Source: Desulfuromonadales bacterium (GTDB taxonomy: Bacteria > Desulfobacterota > Desulfuromonadia > Desulfuromonadales > JAAXQG01). From it: a stretch of DNA of 36,929 nt. Below, one piece after another: positions 24,796 through 34,525 of this stretch. A program made the translations under genes and the position numbers. The number at the start of each line of letters is the position of its first letter. The first letter of the stretch is position 1. The stretch is taken from contig JAAXQG010000149.1 of assembly GCA_012974445.1 (NCBI GenBank), forward strand, positions 1 through 36,929. The letters run 5' to 3'. A model generated the notes under the pieces. That model was not told the DNA's origin and did no database searches. It was given only the letters and a program-made list of their open reading frames with translations.

Positions 24796-26322
24796 GTGGC
24801 AAAAGCTTGTGTATTTCTCGTGGGGGCCGGTCCAGGTGACCCCAGTCTCATTACCCTCAAGGGGATGCGCGCTCTGGAGCGGGCTGATGTGGTTGTCTAC
24901 GACTATCTGTCCAATCCGGCACTGATGTCCCATGCCCCGGCGCAAGCCGAGCGTATTTATGTTGGCAAGCGCAAGGGCAAACATCACAGCTCCCAGGAGA
25001 CGATCAACGCCCTGCTGGTGGAAAAGGCTCTGGAGGGTAAGCGGGTCGTGCGCCTCAAGGGGGGAGATCCCTATATCTTCGGCCGCGGCGGGGAGGAGGC
25101 GCTCTGCCTGCATCAGCATGGAATCCCCTTCGAGGTGGTCCCAGGCGTGACCTCGGGCATTGCCGCCGGAGCCTATGCGGGCATTCCCCTGACCCACCGT
25201 GATTACACCACGACTCTGGGAATGATTACCGGACACGAAAATCCCGACAAGGGGGCCTCGGCTCTGGACTGGGAAAAGTTTGCCACCGGCATGGGGACTC
25301 TCGTTTTTTACATGGGCATGGCGAACCTCCCGCTCATCGTGGAGAATCTCTGCCGCTACGGCCGCAGCCCGGAGACGCCCGTGGCAGTGATCCGCTGGGC
25401 CACCACTCCCCGGCAGCAGACGCTGGTCTCTACTCTGGGGGAGGTTGTGCAGGACCTGAAGCTCTCCGGTATCAAACCTCCGGCGCTGATTATCGTGGGA
25501 GAGGTGGTTTCCCTTCGCGAGCAGCTGCGCTGGTTCGACAACCGCCCCCTGTTTGGTAAGCGTATTCTCAATACACGCCCCCCGGGGACGGCTGCGGCCT
25601 TTACTGCACAGCTCGAAGAACAGGGGGCTGAGGTGATTTCCATCCCCACCATCGAGACGGTTCCTCCGCCGAGCTGGCAGCAGCTCGATGCGGCCATTGC
25701 CGAACTCTCCAGGATGGACTACCTCATCCTGACCTCGGCAACGGCGGTAAACTATTTTTTTGAGCGTCTGGAAGCCGCCAGCCTCGATGCCCGGGCGCTG
25801 CATGGCCTTCGGATTGTCGTGGTGGGCCCCAAAACCGGTGAGGCCCTGAGCTGCCGGGGGATTCGTCCCGATCTGATTCCTGCGCACTACCGGGCCGAAG
25901 GGGTGGTGGAGCTGCTCAGGTCTGAGGCCAAGGCGGGGCAGAGGGTTCTCTATCCCCGGGCTGAACTGGCTCGCGACCTTATCTCCCGGGAGCTGGGGGA
26001 CGCCGGGCTTGAGATCTGCGCGCCCCTCTGTTATTCGACCCGCTGCCCCGAGCAGGGCTCAGGTGAACTGCGGCGGCTCTTGGAAGAGGAACAGATCGAT
26101 ATCATCAGCTTCACCTCCTCATCCACGGTGGATAATCTGGTTGAAATGGTCGGTGAAGGGCTCCGGCCGCTGCTTGAGAACCTATGCCTGTGTTCCATCG
26201 GTCCCCTGACCACCGCCACCGCCCTGAGCCACGGCCTGAGCATCGCAGTGGAGCCCCAGGATTCTACCCTCGAGGCCATGGTCGAGGCGCTGCTCAACTA
26301 TTTCAAAGACCCGAAGAACTGA
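24796..26322 (+). CDS. cobA/hemD: Fused uroporphyrinogen-III C-methyltransferase and uroporphyrinogen-III synthase
   Basis: A 508-residue bifunctional protein. Residues 1 to about 245 are the SAM-dependent methylase making precorrin-2: [33 protein letters not shown] and [22 protein letters not shown] are classic SUMT motifs. Residues from about 255 to 508 are HemD, which cyclises and inverts ring D of hydroxymethylbilane; [21 protein letters not shown] and [11 protein letters not shown] fit. The fusion places the branch-point product and its first siroheme-branch methylation in one chain, an arrangement seen in several anaerobes. The start is GTG at 24796 with AAGG upstream, directly after the hairpin at 24746-24782. 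Confidence 0.97.
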   Translation: MAKACVFLVGAGPGDPSLITLKGMRALERADVVVYDYLSNPALMSHAPAQAERIYVGKRKGKHHSSQETINALLVEKALEGKRVVRLKGGDPYIFGRGGEEALCLHQHGIPFEVVPGVTSGIAAGAYAGIPLTHRDYTTTLGMITGHENPDKGASALDWEKFATGMGTLVFYMGMANLPLIVENLCRYGRSPETPVAVIRWATTPRQQTLVSTLGEVVQDLKLSGIKPPALIIVGEVVSLREQLRWFDNRPLFGKRILNTRPPGTAAAFTAQLEEQGAEVISIPTIETVPPPSWQQLDAAIAELSRMDYLILTSATAVNYFFERLEAASLDARALHGLRIVVVGPKTGEALSCRGIRPDLIPAHYRAEGVVELLRSEAKAGQRVLYPRAELARDLISRELGDAGLEICAPLCYSTRCPEQGSGELRRLLEEEQIDIISFTSSSTVDNLVEMVGEGLRPLLENLCLCSIGPLTTATALSHGLSIAVEPQDSTLEAMVEALLNYFKDPKN

Positions 26323-26354
26323 ATTTCTTTTTTCCCTTTGCCAAGGAGAACGCC

Positions 26355-27332
26355 ATGTACTTTCCCGCCTATCGCGCGCGCCGCATGAGACGCAACGAAA
26401 CCATTCGCAGCATGGTCCGGGAGACCCACCTGCGGGTAGAGGATTTCATCTATCCCATGTTCAGCGCCTTCGGAAAGAACATCCGCAAGGAGATCATCTC
26501 CATGCCCGGGATCTTTCAGCAGTCCATCGAGCATATCGTGGAGGAGGCTAAAGAGGTCCATGCCCTGGGCATTCCCGCCGTCATTCTGTTCGGGATTCCC
26601 GAAACCAAGGACCCTGTAGGGCAGGATGCCTACAGCGAAACCGGAATCATTCAGGAGACCATCCGCGCCATCAAGCAGGCGGTTCCCGAACTGACGGTTA
26701 TCACCGACGTCTGTCTCTGCGAGTACACCGATCACGGGCACTGCGGCGTGATCGTGGATGGCGACGTGGACAATGACTCCACCCTGGCCTTGTTGGCCGC
26801 CGAGGCTCTTTCTCACGCCCGAGCCGGAGCCGACATCATTGCGCCCAGTGACATGATGGACGGCCGCATTGATGTCATCCGCGAGCTTCTGGACGCCAAC
26901 GGTTTTGAGAATATTCCCATCATGAGCTATGCCGTCAAGTACGCCAGCGCGTACTACGGACCCTTTCGTGATGCCGCCGATTCGACCCCCCAGTTCGGTG
27001 ACCGCCGCAGCTACCAGATGGATCCAGCCAACCGCCGCGAAGCCATCCGCGAGGCGACCCTGGACGTACAGGAGTGCGCCGACTTCCTGATGGTTAAGCC
27101 GGCCCTGTCCTATCTCGATATCCTCAGGGATCTTCGGGAGAACTTCGACCTGCCACTGGTGGCTTACAACGTCTCTGGGGAGTATTCGATGGTCAAGGCC
27201 GCGGCCGAGAAGGGATGGATCGATGGCGAACGGGTGATGCTCGAGACGCTGCTGAGCATGAAGCGCGCAGGAGCCGATCTGATCATCACCTATCACGCCA
27301 AGGAAGCCGCGCAGGCTCTGGCCAAAGGGTAG
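26355..27332 (+). CDS. hemB: Delta-aminolevulinic acid dehydratase (porphobilinogen synthase)
   Basis: A 325-residue enzyme that condenses two 5-aminolevulinates into porphobilinogen. The Schiff-base lysines are K195 ([15 protein letters not shown]) and K248 ([10 protein letters not shown]). The cysteine-rich metal site [14 protein letters not shown] (C120, C122, C130) marks a zinc-dependent form. The frame is open upstream to 26184 within the end of cobA/hemD, but the ATG at 26355 has AAGGAGAA just before it and gives the canonical start. It completes the set A-C-D-B needed from Glu-tRNA onward, except hemL. Confidence 0.98.
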   Translation: MYFPAYRARRMRRNETIRSMVRETHLRVEDFIYPMFSAFGKNIRKEIISMPGIFQQSIEHIVEEAKEVHALGIPAVILFGIPETKDPVGQDAYSETGIIQETIRAIKQAVPELTVITDVCLCEYTDHGHCGVIVDGDVDNDSTLALLAAEALSHARAGADIIAPSDMMDGRIDVIRELLDANGFENIPIMSYAVKYASAYYGPFRDAADSTPQFGDRRSYQMDPANRREAIREATLDVQECADFLMVKPALSYLDILRDLRENFDLPLVAYNVSGEYSMVKAAAEKGWIDGERVMLETLLSMKRAGADLIITYHAKEAAQALAKG

Positions 27333-27397
27333 TCGGGAGATCTGCGCGGGGAGACTCGGGTATACTGCTGGGAGGACTCTTTTTATAGGAGGTCTCC

Positions 27398-28072
27398 ATG
27401 TCTCGGCCCGAGAACGCAAGGGAGCTCACCCGCAGTGAAACGATCACGGCCCTGTCCCACTATTACAGGGCCGAGGTGCAGCGCAGTCTCGCCTGGCGCG
27501 AGCGCCTCGATAGGACGACGAACTGGGCGGTGGCTACCACCGCCGCCCTGTTCAGCCTGGGTTTCAGTCATCCTGAGCTGCCCCATTCTTTTTTCGCCTT
27601 CGGGCTGGCCATCGTCTATATGCTGCTGTTTATCGAGTCCCGGCGCTATCGCTTCTTTGACGCCTATGAATACCGGGTGCGGCTGATGAACCAGAATTTC
27701 ATCTACCACATTCTGGCTCACGGGATGCTGGCTGAGGATCAGGATGATGCTTTCTGGAGGGCGGAACTGGCCTCGGACCTGCGCTTTCCCCAGTACAAGA
27801 TGGATCTGCGCTACGCCATGGGAAGGCGGCTCAATGCCAACTACATCTATCTGATTCTGTTACTTATCGCAGCCTGGATGGCCAAGATCAAGCTCCACCC
27901 CATCCCTGCCGAGGGTTGGGGGCAGTTTCTTGAACATGCCGCCATCGGGCCTATTCCGGCCTGGGGGACCTTCGGCCTGATCCTGCTCTTTGCCTTACAT
28001 CTACTGGGCTTGAGCCGTCTGGGGCGACAAAGCCTCGGGGGGCGTGATCTCTTCGGGAAATCTCCCCCCTAA
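27398..28072 (+). CDS. DUF2270 integral membrane protein
   Basis: A 224-residue membrane protein of unknown function. The stretch ALSHYYRAEVQRSLAWRERL, followed by a Trp-rich first helix (NWAVATTAALFSLGF), matches the DUF2270 family. About four hydrophobic segments lie near residues 44-60, 65-82, 147-167 and 185-208, with a soluble central loop. A near-perfect AGGAGGT site precedes the ATG. It lies 65 bases after hemB on the same strand and may be read from the heme operon. Confidence 0.8.
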   Translation: MSRPENARELTRSETITALSHYYRAEVQRSLAWRERLDRTTNWAVATTAALFSLGFSHPELPHSFFAFGLAIVYMLLFIESRRYRFFDAYEYRVRLMNQNFIYHILAHGMLAEDQDDAFWRAELASDLRFPQYKMDLRYAMGRRLNANYIYLILLLIAAWMAKIKLHPIPAEGWGQFLEHAAIGPIPAWGTFGLILLFALHLLGLSRLGRQSLGGRDLFGKSPP

Positions 28073-28100
28073 CTGACTCTAATTTCATCACAGGTATTTC

Positions 28101-29396
28101 ATGTCCGAATATTATCAGGATCAACTCCCCAACGGCATGCAGATTGTGACCGTCGAGATGCCTCACCTCCACAGCGCCGAGGTGGTGCTATACGTTCGGG
28201 CTGGCAGCCGGGACGAGCGCCCCGAGCTGGGGGGAATCTCCCATTTCATCGAACACATGCTTTTTCGAGGAACCCGGGATCTGCCCGACAGTTTTCATCT
28301 GGAGCGGGCCTTCGAGGCTGTGGGGGGAGCGGTGAACGCTTCCACCGATGCCGAGTCGACCTGTTACCATTCGCGGGTTCATCCGGCACACCTGGATCGC
28401 GCTCTTGAGCTTTTCGCCTCCATGGTTCGCCGCCCCCTGCTGTGTGACATGGAAATCGAACGCAAGGTGATTCTCGAAGAGGCAATGGAAGATCTCAATG
28501 AAAAAGGGATCGATATCTGCCCCGATAACCATATTGCCGACCTGCACTGGAATGGCCACAGTCTGAGCCTGCCCATTCTGGGAAGTCGTGAATCCATCGC
28601 CGCGCTTTGCGAACAGGATCTGCGCGATTATCTCCGGCTGCATTATGTTCCGGGTAATTTCGTCCTGGCCGTCTCCGGTCGCATCGGGCGCGACGCAGTG
28701 CTCGCCTCGGCGCAAAAGCATTTCGCTGACTGGGCTCAGGCCCCAGTACCTCAGCGGAAGCTCTGGGCGGCGCCTCCGCCGGAAAAGGAGCCCCGCATCC
28801 GTTTTGTAAAGGATTCCGGCTCCCAGGTCAGCGTTCAGCTCTCCTTTCTGACCATTGGCCGACATCATGAAGATGCCCTGCTGCTTCGTACCCTGGGGCA
28901 TATCCTCTCCTGGGGGGGGACCTCCAGGTTGATGCTTCGCCTTCGCGAACAGTTGGGGCTCACCTATGCAATAGGTGCCAATATGACCCTTTTCGATGAG
29001 TGCGGAAATCTCTGTGTCGATTTTTCCGTGGCGCCGGAGAAGCTCGAAGAGTCTGTTCGCGAAGTGCTGCTCATCTTTGAAGGGCTCTGTCGTGATCTCG
29101 TCGAAGAGCAGGAGCTGGCTGCGGTGGTTCGCAACCTGCTGTTCGATCTGGAATTCGGCGCCGATCAGGCCGACGTCTTGGCTGCTCGGTATGGCTGGGG
29201 GTTGCTGGTAGGGAAGGTACGAACCCTGCAGGAGGAAAGAGAACGACTCGCTCTGGTCACAACTGAGGATCTTCGGGCTGCTGCCAGACGTCATTTTGCA
29301 CCACATCTCCTGTGTGCCGTTGTTATCGGTCCCTATGGGGCGGCCCACAAAAAATCTCTTAAAAAACAGCTGTTAAGTTACGGCCAGGGCCTCTAA
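28101..29396 (+). CDS. M16-family zinc peptidase
   Basis: A 431-residue pitrilysin-fold metallopeptidase of the mitochondrial-processing-peptidase/YmxG type. The inverted zinc motif HFIEH is at 48-52, with the third ligand glutamate about 75 residues later (ILEEAMED, near 127). The second non-catalytic half contains the substrate-grip region (GGTSRLMLRLREQLGLTYAI). No signal peptide is seen, so it is probably cytoplasmic. The substrate is unknown. Its ribosome-binding site (CAGGT) is weak, and it begins 28 bases after the DUF2270 gene. Confidence 0.94.
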   Translation: MSEYYQDQLPNGMQIVTVEMPHLHSAEVVLYVRAGSRDERPELGGISHFIEHMLFRGTRDLPDSFHLERAFEAVGGAVNASTDAESTCYHSRVHPAHLDRALELFASMVRRPLLCDMEIERKVILEEAMEDLNEKGIDICPDNHIADLHWNGHSLSLPILGSRESIAALCEQDLRDYLRLHYVPGNFVLAVSGRIGRDAVLASAQKHFADWAQAPVPQRKLWAAPPPEKEPRIRFVKDSGSQVSVQLSFLTIGRHHEDALLLRTLGHILSWGGTSRLMLRLREQLGLTYAIGANMTLFDECGNLCVDFSVAPEKLEESVREVLLIFEGLCRDLVEEQELAAVVRNLLFDLEFGADQADVLAARYGWGLLVGKVRTLQEERERLALVTTEDLRAAARRHFAPHLLCAVVIGPYGAAHKKSLKKQLLSYGQGL

Positions 29397-29447
29397 AACG
29401 GATCGATTGATTTTAGGATTATATCTATCGGGAAGGGGAACCAGATC

Positions 29448-30125
29448 ATGAGAAAATTGACTGCTCTTTGCTCCAGCGTCCTTGTCGTTATAGCTCTCGG
29501 TCTTGGGGGCTGTACGGCTTTGACCAACGTAATTGAGAGTTTCTCCCCCCCGGAGGTCCAGGAGCTTTCCCCATCGGTTCATCGTTACGAATGCGAGGAT
29601 GGTACTGAATTTACCGCATCCGTTGAAGGGGAGGGGGCCTGGCTCTTTCTGCCTGAGAAAACTGTGTTCCTCCCTCGGGCATCCAGGGAATCCCGTACCC
29701 GATTTGGCGACGCCGATCTGGGTCTCTGGCAGATCTATAGCGAGGCGATGCTCAAGAGAGCCGGTATTCGCGATCAGCGGTGCGTGGACAACCAGCTACA
29801 GGCCGCCTGGGAGGCTTCCCAGCTCCGTGGAGCCGATTTCAGAGCCCTGGGGCAGAATTCGTCCGGTGAGCTGGAGATTGAAAATCAAACGCTGAGCTTC
29901 ACCCCTCAGGCTGGTGATCAGCGCACATATAAACTGGGCCCGAAGCAAAATGATGCTGCACTGAGAAAGACCAGCTATCAGGGCGCTTCGGAGCAGGACG
30001 CCCTGAACCTCGTGCTGGAGGGCAAAAGTTGCCGTGACCCCCGCAGCGCAGAGGTCTATGAGACTACCGTTACCCTGAGTCTTGGCGATGAGATCTGGAG
30101 AGGCTGCGGTCGAGCTCTGCATTGA
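29448..30125 (+). CDS. Lipoprotein with MliC-like and COG3650-like regions
   Basis: A 225-residue exported lipoprotein: the signal peptide ends LGLGGC with C22 as the lipidation site. About 45-105 (RYECEDGTEF... to DLGLWQIYSEAMLKRAG) resembles the MliC C-type lysozyme-inhibitor domain, which has a YxC...F start and a W...G.A.L pattern. The C-terminal part, with CRDPRSAEVYETTVTLSL and a final WRGCGRAL, resembles the COG3650-type domain often paired with it. A lysozyme-inhibitor or cell-envelope protection role is possible but unproven. GGAAGGGGAA precedes the ATG. Confidence 0.75.
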   Translation: MRKLTALCSSVLVVIALGLGGCTALTNVIESFSPPEVQELSPSVHRYECEDGTEFTASVEGEGAWLFLPEKTVFLPRASRESRTRFGDADLGLWQIYSEAMLKRAGIRDQRCVDNQLQAAWEASQLRGADFRALGQNSSGELEIENQTLSFTPQAGDQRTYKLGPKQNDAALRKTSYQGASEQDALNLVLEGKSCRDPRSAEVYETTVTLSLGDEIWRGCGRALH

Positions 30126-30151
30126 GGCCTAGCGGCCATCGAAGCCTTTTC

Positions 30152-30178
30152 TTGACCCTGGCGCCTCTGTGCTATACC
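30152..30178 (+). promoter_or_regulatory. Candidate promoter before exodeoxyribonuclease III
   Basis: TTGACC (30152-30157) and TATACC (30173-30178) are separated by 15 bases, which is shorter than optimal. The pair lies about 30 bases upstream of the xth start and after the lipoprotein stop. Confidence 0.35.
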
Positions 30179-30209
30179 TTGGCCAAAATTTATGAGGAGC
30201 CATGAATTC

Positions 30210-31025
30210 ATGAAGCTTGTTTCCTTTAACGTCAACGGCCTCAGGTCCCGACTTCATCAGCTCGAGGCTCTGGTTCAGAGCCAGTGTCCTGATATTATCG
30301 GCCTGCAGGAAACCAAGGTCCAGGATGCTGAATTTCCCCGGGAAGCGGTGGAGGCTCTGGGATATGAGGTGTCCTTCTACGGACAAAAGGGACACTACGG
30401 TGTGGCCTTGCTCTCCCGTAAAAAACCGCTGGAAGTGCACTTTGGTTTTCCCACCGACGCCGAAGATGCGCAGAGACGACTGATTACGGGCCTTTTCGAA
30501 TTACCGGACGGCAGGACTCTGAGAGTGATCAACGGGTATTTCCCCCAGGGGGAAAATCGTGCTCATCCCCTGAAGTTTCCCGCCAAACAAAAATTCTATG
30601 CCGATCTGCACCATGAGCTTTCCGTCAATCGTAGCCCCGATGAGCTTCTGGCGCTGATGGGAGACATGAACATCTCCACCACGGACGACGATATTGGCAT
30701 TGGGGAAGACAACGCGCGGCGGTGGCTCAGAACTGGCAAATGCAGCTTCCTGCCTGAAGAGCGTCAGTGGATGCGTGCTCTGCTCGATTGGGGGCTGGAG
30801 GACAGCTACCGTGCCTGCCCCCCGCAGGAAAAGGCCCGATACAGCTGGTTCGATTACCGGAGCAAAGGGTTTGATCGCGATCCTCGTCGGGGGTTGCGCA
30901 TCGACCTGATCCTCAATAGCCGTGCACTGCAACAGCACTGTGTCGAGACGGGGATTGACTATGAAATTCGCTCTATGGATCGACCTTCCGATCACTGCCC
31001 GATCTGGGCCCGATACGATCTGTAG
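30210..31025 (+). CDS. xth: Exodeoxyribonuclease III
   Basis: A 271-residue AP endonuclease and 3'-5' exonuclease for base-excision repair. Active-site motifs are [12 protein letters not shown] (Asn), LQETKVQD (metal-binding Glu), [17 protein letters not shown] (Asp-Asn) and SDHCPIW (catalytic His). An in-frame ATG 18 bases upstream exists, but GGAG inside it lies ten bases before the ATG at 30210, giving the canonical [10 protein letters not shown] start. It is the second AP endonuclease in the window, with nfo, and belongs to a different fold family. Confidence 0.96.
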   Translation: MKLVSFNVNGLRSRLHQLEALVQSQCPDIIGLQETKVQDAEFPREAVEALGYEVSFYGQKGHYGVALLSRKKPLEVHFGFPTDAEDAQRRLITGLFELPDGRTLRVINGYFPQGENRAHPLKFPAKQKFYADLHHELSVNRSPDELLALMGDMNISTTDDDIGIGEDNARRWLRTGKCSFLPEERQWMRALLDWGLEDSYRACPPQEKARYSWFDYRSKGFDRDPRRGLRIDLILNSRALQQHCVETGIDYEIRSMDRPSDHCPIWARYDL

Positions 31026-31061
31026 AGCTGCCATGCCTGTTATCTTTGCGGAGAATCGCTG

Positions 31062-33095
31062 ATGCTGCGCTGGATGCCATTGCTTACTCTGGTGATCGGG
31101 CTTTTTGCTCTGGTCTCAGGACTCTACGAATCTCCCCAGGGGCCTCCCTGGTACGGTATCCTGATCGCGGCGATGCTGTTTTTTTTGGCTTTGGCCGATC
31201 TATCTGTCCGCCTCTCCGGTCGCCCCTTGGACAAGGGGCTTCGATCTATTCAGGGGCCTCTTCTCTGGTCGCTGCTTCTGATTCTGGGTTTTCGCATCAC
31301 GGATTTTTCTGCCCCCGTTGAAGCCCTGCTCTATTCCTTCTTTCTTTTCGTCCTGCTGTTGACTCAGCCCAGTCGCATCTTTTCCCCCCCATTATTGCTT
31401 ATACCAGCCGCCCAGGGGCTCTTGGCTCTGGCCGGTCATCTGTCGTTGCGTTTTTTCGCGGTCCAACTGGTTCTGATGCTGACTGGTGCCTCGTTGGGTT
31501 GGGCTCTGGCCGGGGGGCGGGGGGCCGCTTTTGCTCGTACGCTCTTTAACCGGTCCAATGCTGCAACCAGGCAGCCTCTTTCCCCTGCGCCAGTTCGCTC
31601 CGGAGGGCGCACTGGGGTGAGCTGCCGGGAGTTGGCCTCTCGGAGCCTGGAGATGAAACTTGAGCAGCTTCGTCAGTGTCTCGATCTGACTTCCGTCGTG
31701 CTGCTGCGATCCAGTTCAGGGCAAAGTCGTCTTGATATTGTTTCGGGCACCTTCGGTCGCCAGGAGCTGAAAAGGTCAGGACTTGCACTGGGTACGGGAC
31801 TGACTGGCGCACTGGAAACAGGAATGAACGACCTCTGGGTGGCTCCCGCCCGGGGAGCTCTGGCCTCTATGCCTTATTATGACAGCCCCGGAGATGTCGG
31901 TGGTTGTTTCGTGCTGCGCCTGGATTCTCAGGATGGCCCCGTCGGGACCTCCCATCTGCTCATCGGGGACCGTCTCGAGGAGCAGCCCTGGACCGAGCGG
32001 GAGAAAATCACCGCCCGCAACTGCGGAGAGAACCTGCTGCTGACCATGGCGCTGGGCGACTCGGTGGCAGAGCTTGCGCAGGAGCGCGACAGTGTCAGGC
32101 ACTTCTGCTCGGCGCTTCGGGAGCTCAACGGTGTTATGGAACTCGATGCCGTCTTTGACGCTACCGTCAAGGTGGCCCGCTCAATTCTCGATGCCGAATT
32201 CGTCACCCTGAGTCTGGTTGAAGAGCAGGGGCATCGTGTGGTAAGAGCCGAAGGGGACGATGCTGCTGCGTTGCTCGGCAAGCTCTACGCCGTGGAGTCA
32301 GGGCTGGTGGGCCAGGCGCTTAAATTTCGCAAGACCCTTCCCGCGGGGGGGAAGTATCCTGGGGCTGCACCCGTCTTCGATGAAAAGCAGCTATTTACCC
32401 GTTTTCGGTCTCTGTTGGTAATCCCCCTGCAAGAAGAGGATTGCCCCCCGGTGGGCGTTCTGACCGTGGCCTCAGGCTCCAGCGGTCTCTTTACCAGCGC
32501 TGCCCGGGAGATTCTGGAGCTTCTTGCCAGTCAGGTCGCCATCAAGATCGATCTGGCCCATTCTCACGATCAGCTCAGCAAGATGGCCCGCATCGATGCC
32601 CTGACCGGGCTGTCCAACCGAGGAACCTTCGAGCAGGCGCTGGAGAAAATGATGGAGCGATCCAAGCGCACCGGCGCCCCCTTGAGCCTGCTGCTTTGCG
32701 ATATCGATCACTTCAAGAAGGTCAACGATACCTACGGTCATCCCTTCGGGGACGAGGTCCTGCGCACTGTCGGAGCAATTCTTGCCGAAGAGGTGAGGGC
32801 TATCGACCTGGCTGCGCGTTACGGCGGGGAAGAGTTCGTGCTGCTGCTGGAAGACTGCGACATCTCCGATGCCTACCGTCTGGCCGAACGGATTCGCATA
32901 AGGATTGCCGCCCGGCAGTTCAGCTTCGAGGGGCGCCCGGTCCATGTCAGCATGTCCTTCGGGCTGGCTGTTTATCCTGCCGATGCCGAGGGAGGCAAGA
33001 TGCTCATCGACTGCGCCGACAGGGCCCTTTACCGGGCCAAGGAGCGGGGGCGCAACCGCGTCGAGCTCTGGGCGCTCTCGGCTGTCTCCGCCTGA
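31062..33095 (+). CDS. Membrane diguanylate cyclase with GAF domains
   Basis: A 677-residue c-di-GMP synthase. The N-terminal 150 residues hold about five membrane helices. Two GAF-like regions follow, at about 200-330 (diverged) and 350-505 (LNGVMELDAVFDATVKVARS). The C-terminal GGDEF domain (about 515-670) has the active motif GGEEF at 588-592 and the inhibitory I-site RAID at 579-582, so it should be catalytically active and feedback-regulated. The signal read by the GAF domains is unknown. It begins 36 bases after xth with GGAGA upstream. Confidence 0.94.
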   Translation: MLRWMPLLTLVIGLFALVSGLYESPQGPPWYGILIAAMLFFLALADLSVRLSGRPLDKGLRSIQGPLLWSLLLILGFRITDFSAPVEALLYSFFLFVLLLTQPSRIFSPPLLLIPAAQGLLALAGHLSLRFFAVQLVLMLTGASLGWALAGGRGAAFARTLFNRSNAATRQPLSPAPVRSGGRTGVSCRELASRSLEMKLEQLRQCLDLTSVVLLRSSSGQSRLDIVSGTFGRQELKRSGLALGTGLTGALETGMNDLWVAPARGALASMPYYDSPGDVGGCFVLRLDSQDGPVGTSHLLIGDRLEEQPWTEREKITARNCGENLLLTMALGDSVAELAQERDSVRHFCSALRELNGVMELDAVFDATVKVARSILDAEFVTLSLVEEQGHRVVRAEGDDAAALLGKLYAVESGLVGQALKFRKTLPAGGKYPGAAPVFDEKQLFTRFRSLLVIPLQEEDCPPVGVLTVASGSSGLFTSAAREILELLASQVAIKIDLAHSHDQLSKMARIDALTGLSNRGTFEQALEKMMERSKRTGAPLSLLLCDIDHFKKVNDTYGHPFGDEVLRTVGAILAEEVRAIDLAARYGGEEFVLLLEDCDISDAYRLAERIRIRIAARQFSFEGRPVHVSMSFGLAVYPADAEGGKMLIDCADRALYRAKERGRNRVELWALSAVSA

Positions 33096-33202
33096 AGGGC
33101 TAAGCCACTGCTTTTGCGGCGTATGTTGCTCCACAATGGTATTCCCTGTACCTTGACTGAAAAGCCTCGACCCTCTTCCCCCCCCATGTCCAAGGACAGC
33201 GC

Positions 33203-34486
33203 ATGAGCTTTGAGATCGGCACCCTTTTTGAGCAAAAGCCTGTGCGCCTGCGACTCTACGGCTGGACGGTGCTCCTGGTATGGACCCTGGTGCTGGGGAT
33301 CTCCCTCGCCTGGAATCTGGCCCGCCAGGACCGCATTCTGGATGAAGTGGCCCTCTCCTCGGCCCGTGTCGCTATCGAAAAGGACATTCTCTACCGCCGC
33401 TGGAATGCCAGTCACGGCGGCGTCTACGTGCCGGTAGCCCGTGGAACCGCACCCAATCTCTATCTAAAAAGCCCCAGAGCCAATGTCACCACCACCGATG
33501 GTCAGCAGCTGACGCTGGTCAATCCGGCCTATATGATCCGGATGGTGCACGAGATGGGGACGCCGTCGGAAGTTGTGCACGGTCATATCACCAGCCTTGA
33601 GCCCTTACGCGCCGAAAATGCACCTGATAACTGGGAACGGCAGGCTCTGGAGGCGATCAGCACAGGCGCCAGCGAGGTCTATGAAGTTCAGCTGATGGAT
33701 TCATCCCCCTACCTGCGCCTGATGCAGCCGCTGCGGGTGGAACTGGGCTGTCTGGAGTGTCATGGAGAGCAGGGCTACAGCCTCGGTGACCTGCGCGGCG
33801 GCATCAGTGCCACGGTTTCCATGCAGAATTTGAGACTGATCGAAGTCTCGCAGGCTCGCTTTCTGACAATGGTTCACCTCTTTCTCTGGGGGATCGGCCT
33901 GCTGGGGAATCACATGGGCATTCGTCGTCTTTCCGCCCAGCTGGCCGAGAGGCGCAGACTGCAGGAAAGGGTCTGGCACCAGGCGAACTATGACGCTCTC
34001 ACCGGGGTTCCCAACCGCAGCCTCTTTCAGGACCGCCTCGGGCGCCTGGTGTCATCGGCCTCCCGCAGCGCCGAGTCTTTCCCTCTGATGTTCATCGATC
34101 TGGATCATTTCAAGGCCATCAACGACACCCTCGGTCATGACGCGGGGGATGAACTGCTGCGTCAGGCCGCGAAGCGGCTTCTGGACTGCGTGCGTGAAAG
34201 CGATACGGTGGCGCGCATCGGGGGGGACGAGTTTACCGTGATTCTTCCCGGCGCCACCCCTGAGGGAATGGTGGAGAAGGTGGCCAAAAAGATTTTGCAG
34301 CGATTGCGCGAGCCCTTCGATCTCTTCGGCAACGAGGTCGTCATCTCAGGGTCGGTGGGGGTCGCTTTCTTCCCGCTGGATGCCGGTTCCCAGTCCGAGC
34401 TGCTCAAGCAGGCCGATCTGGCCCTGTACGCCGCCAAAAGAGCCGGCCGAGGACAGGTTCATTTCGCCTCGGACCTGCAGGGCTGA
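33203..34486 (+). CDS. c-type-heme sensor diguanylate cyclase (DUF3365-GGDEF)
   Basis: A 427-residue membrane protein. A helix at about 20-39 leads into a periplasmic DUF3365/Tll0287-like sensor (about 45-215) with a single c-heme attachment motif CLECH (183-187). A second helix at about 222-240 connects to a GGDEF domain with GGDEF at 340-344 and I-site RESD at 331-334. It therefore probably converts a redox or ligand signal at the heme into c-di-GMP. The DUF3365 segments YVPVARGTAPN and TLVNPAYMIRMVHE are clearly visible. AAGGA precedes the ATG. A second cyclase gene lies directly upstream. Confidence 0.93.
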   Translation: MSFEIGTLFEQKPVRLRLYGWTVLLVWTLVLGISLAWNLARQDRILDEVALSSARVAIEKDILYRRWNASHGGVYVPVARGTAPNLYLKSPRANVTTTDGQQLTLVNPAYMIRMVHEMGTPSEVVHGHITSLEPLRAENAPDNWERQALEAISTGASEVYEVQLMDSSPYLRLMQPLRVELGCLECHGEQGYSLGDLRGGISATVSMQNLRLIEVSQARFLTMVHLFLWGIGLLGNHMGIRRLSAQLAERRRLQERVWHQANYDALTGVPNRSLFQDRLGRLVSSASRSAESFPLMFIDLDHFKAINDTLGHDAGDELLRQAAKRLLDCVRESDTVARIGGDEFTVILPGATPEGMVEKVAKKILQRLREPFDLFGNEVVISGSVGVAFFPLDAGSQSELLKQADLALYAAKRAGRGQVHFASDLQG

Positions 34487-34525
34487 AGAAACAACGGGTA
34501 TCAAATCGATCAGGAAGGAGAGTTC

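Noticed and set aside
24781-25887. Minus-strand open frame of 368 codons over cobA/hemD, and similar ones over hemA, hemC and hemB
   Set aside because: They are antisense shadows of clearly identified genes in a GC-rich sequence and have no recognisable product.
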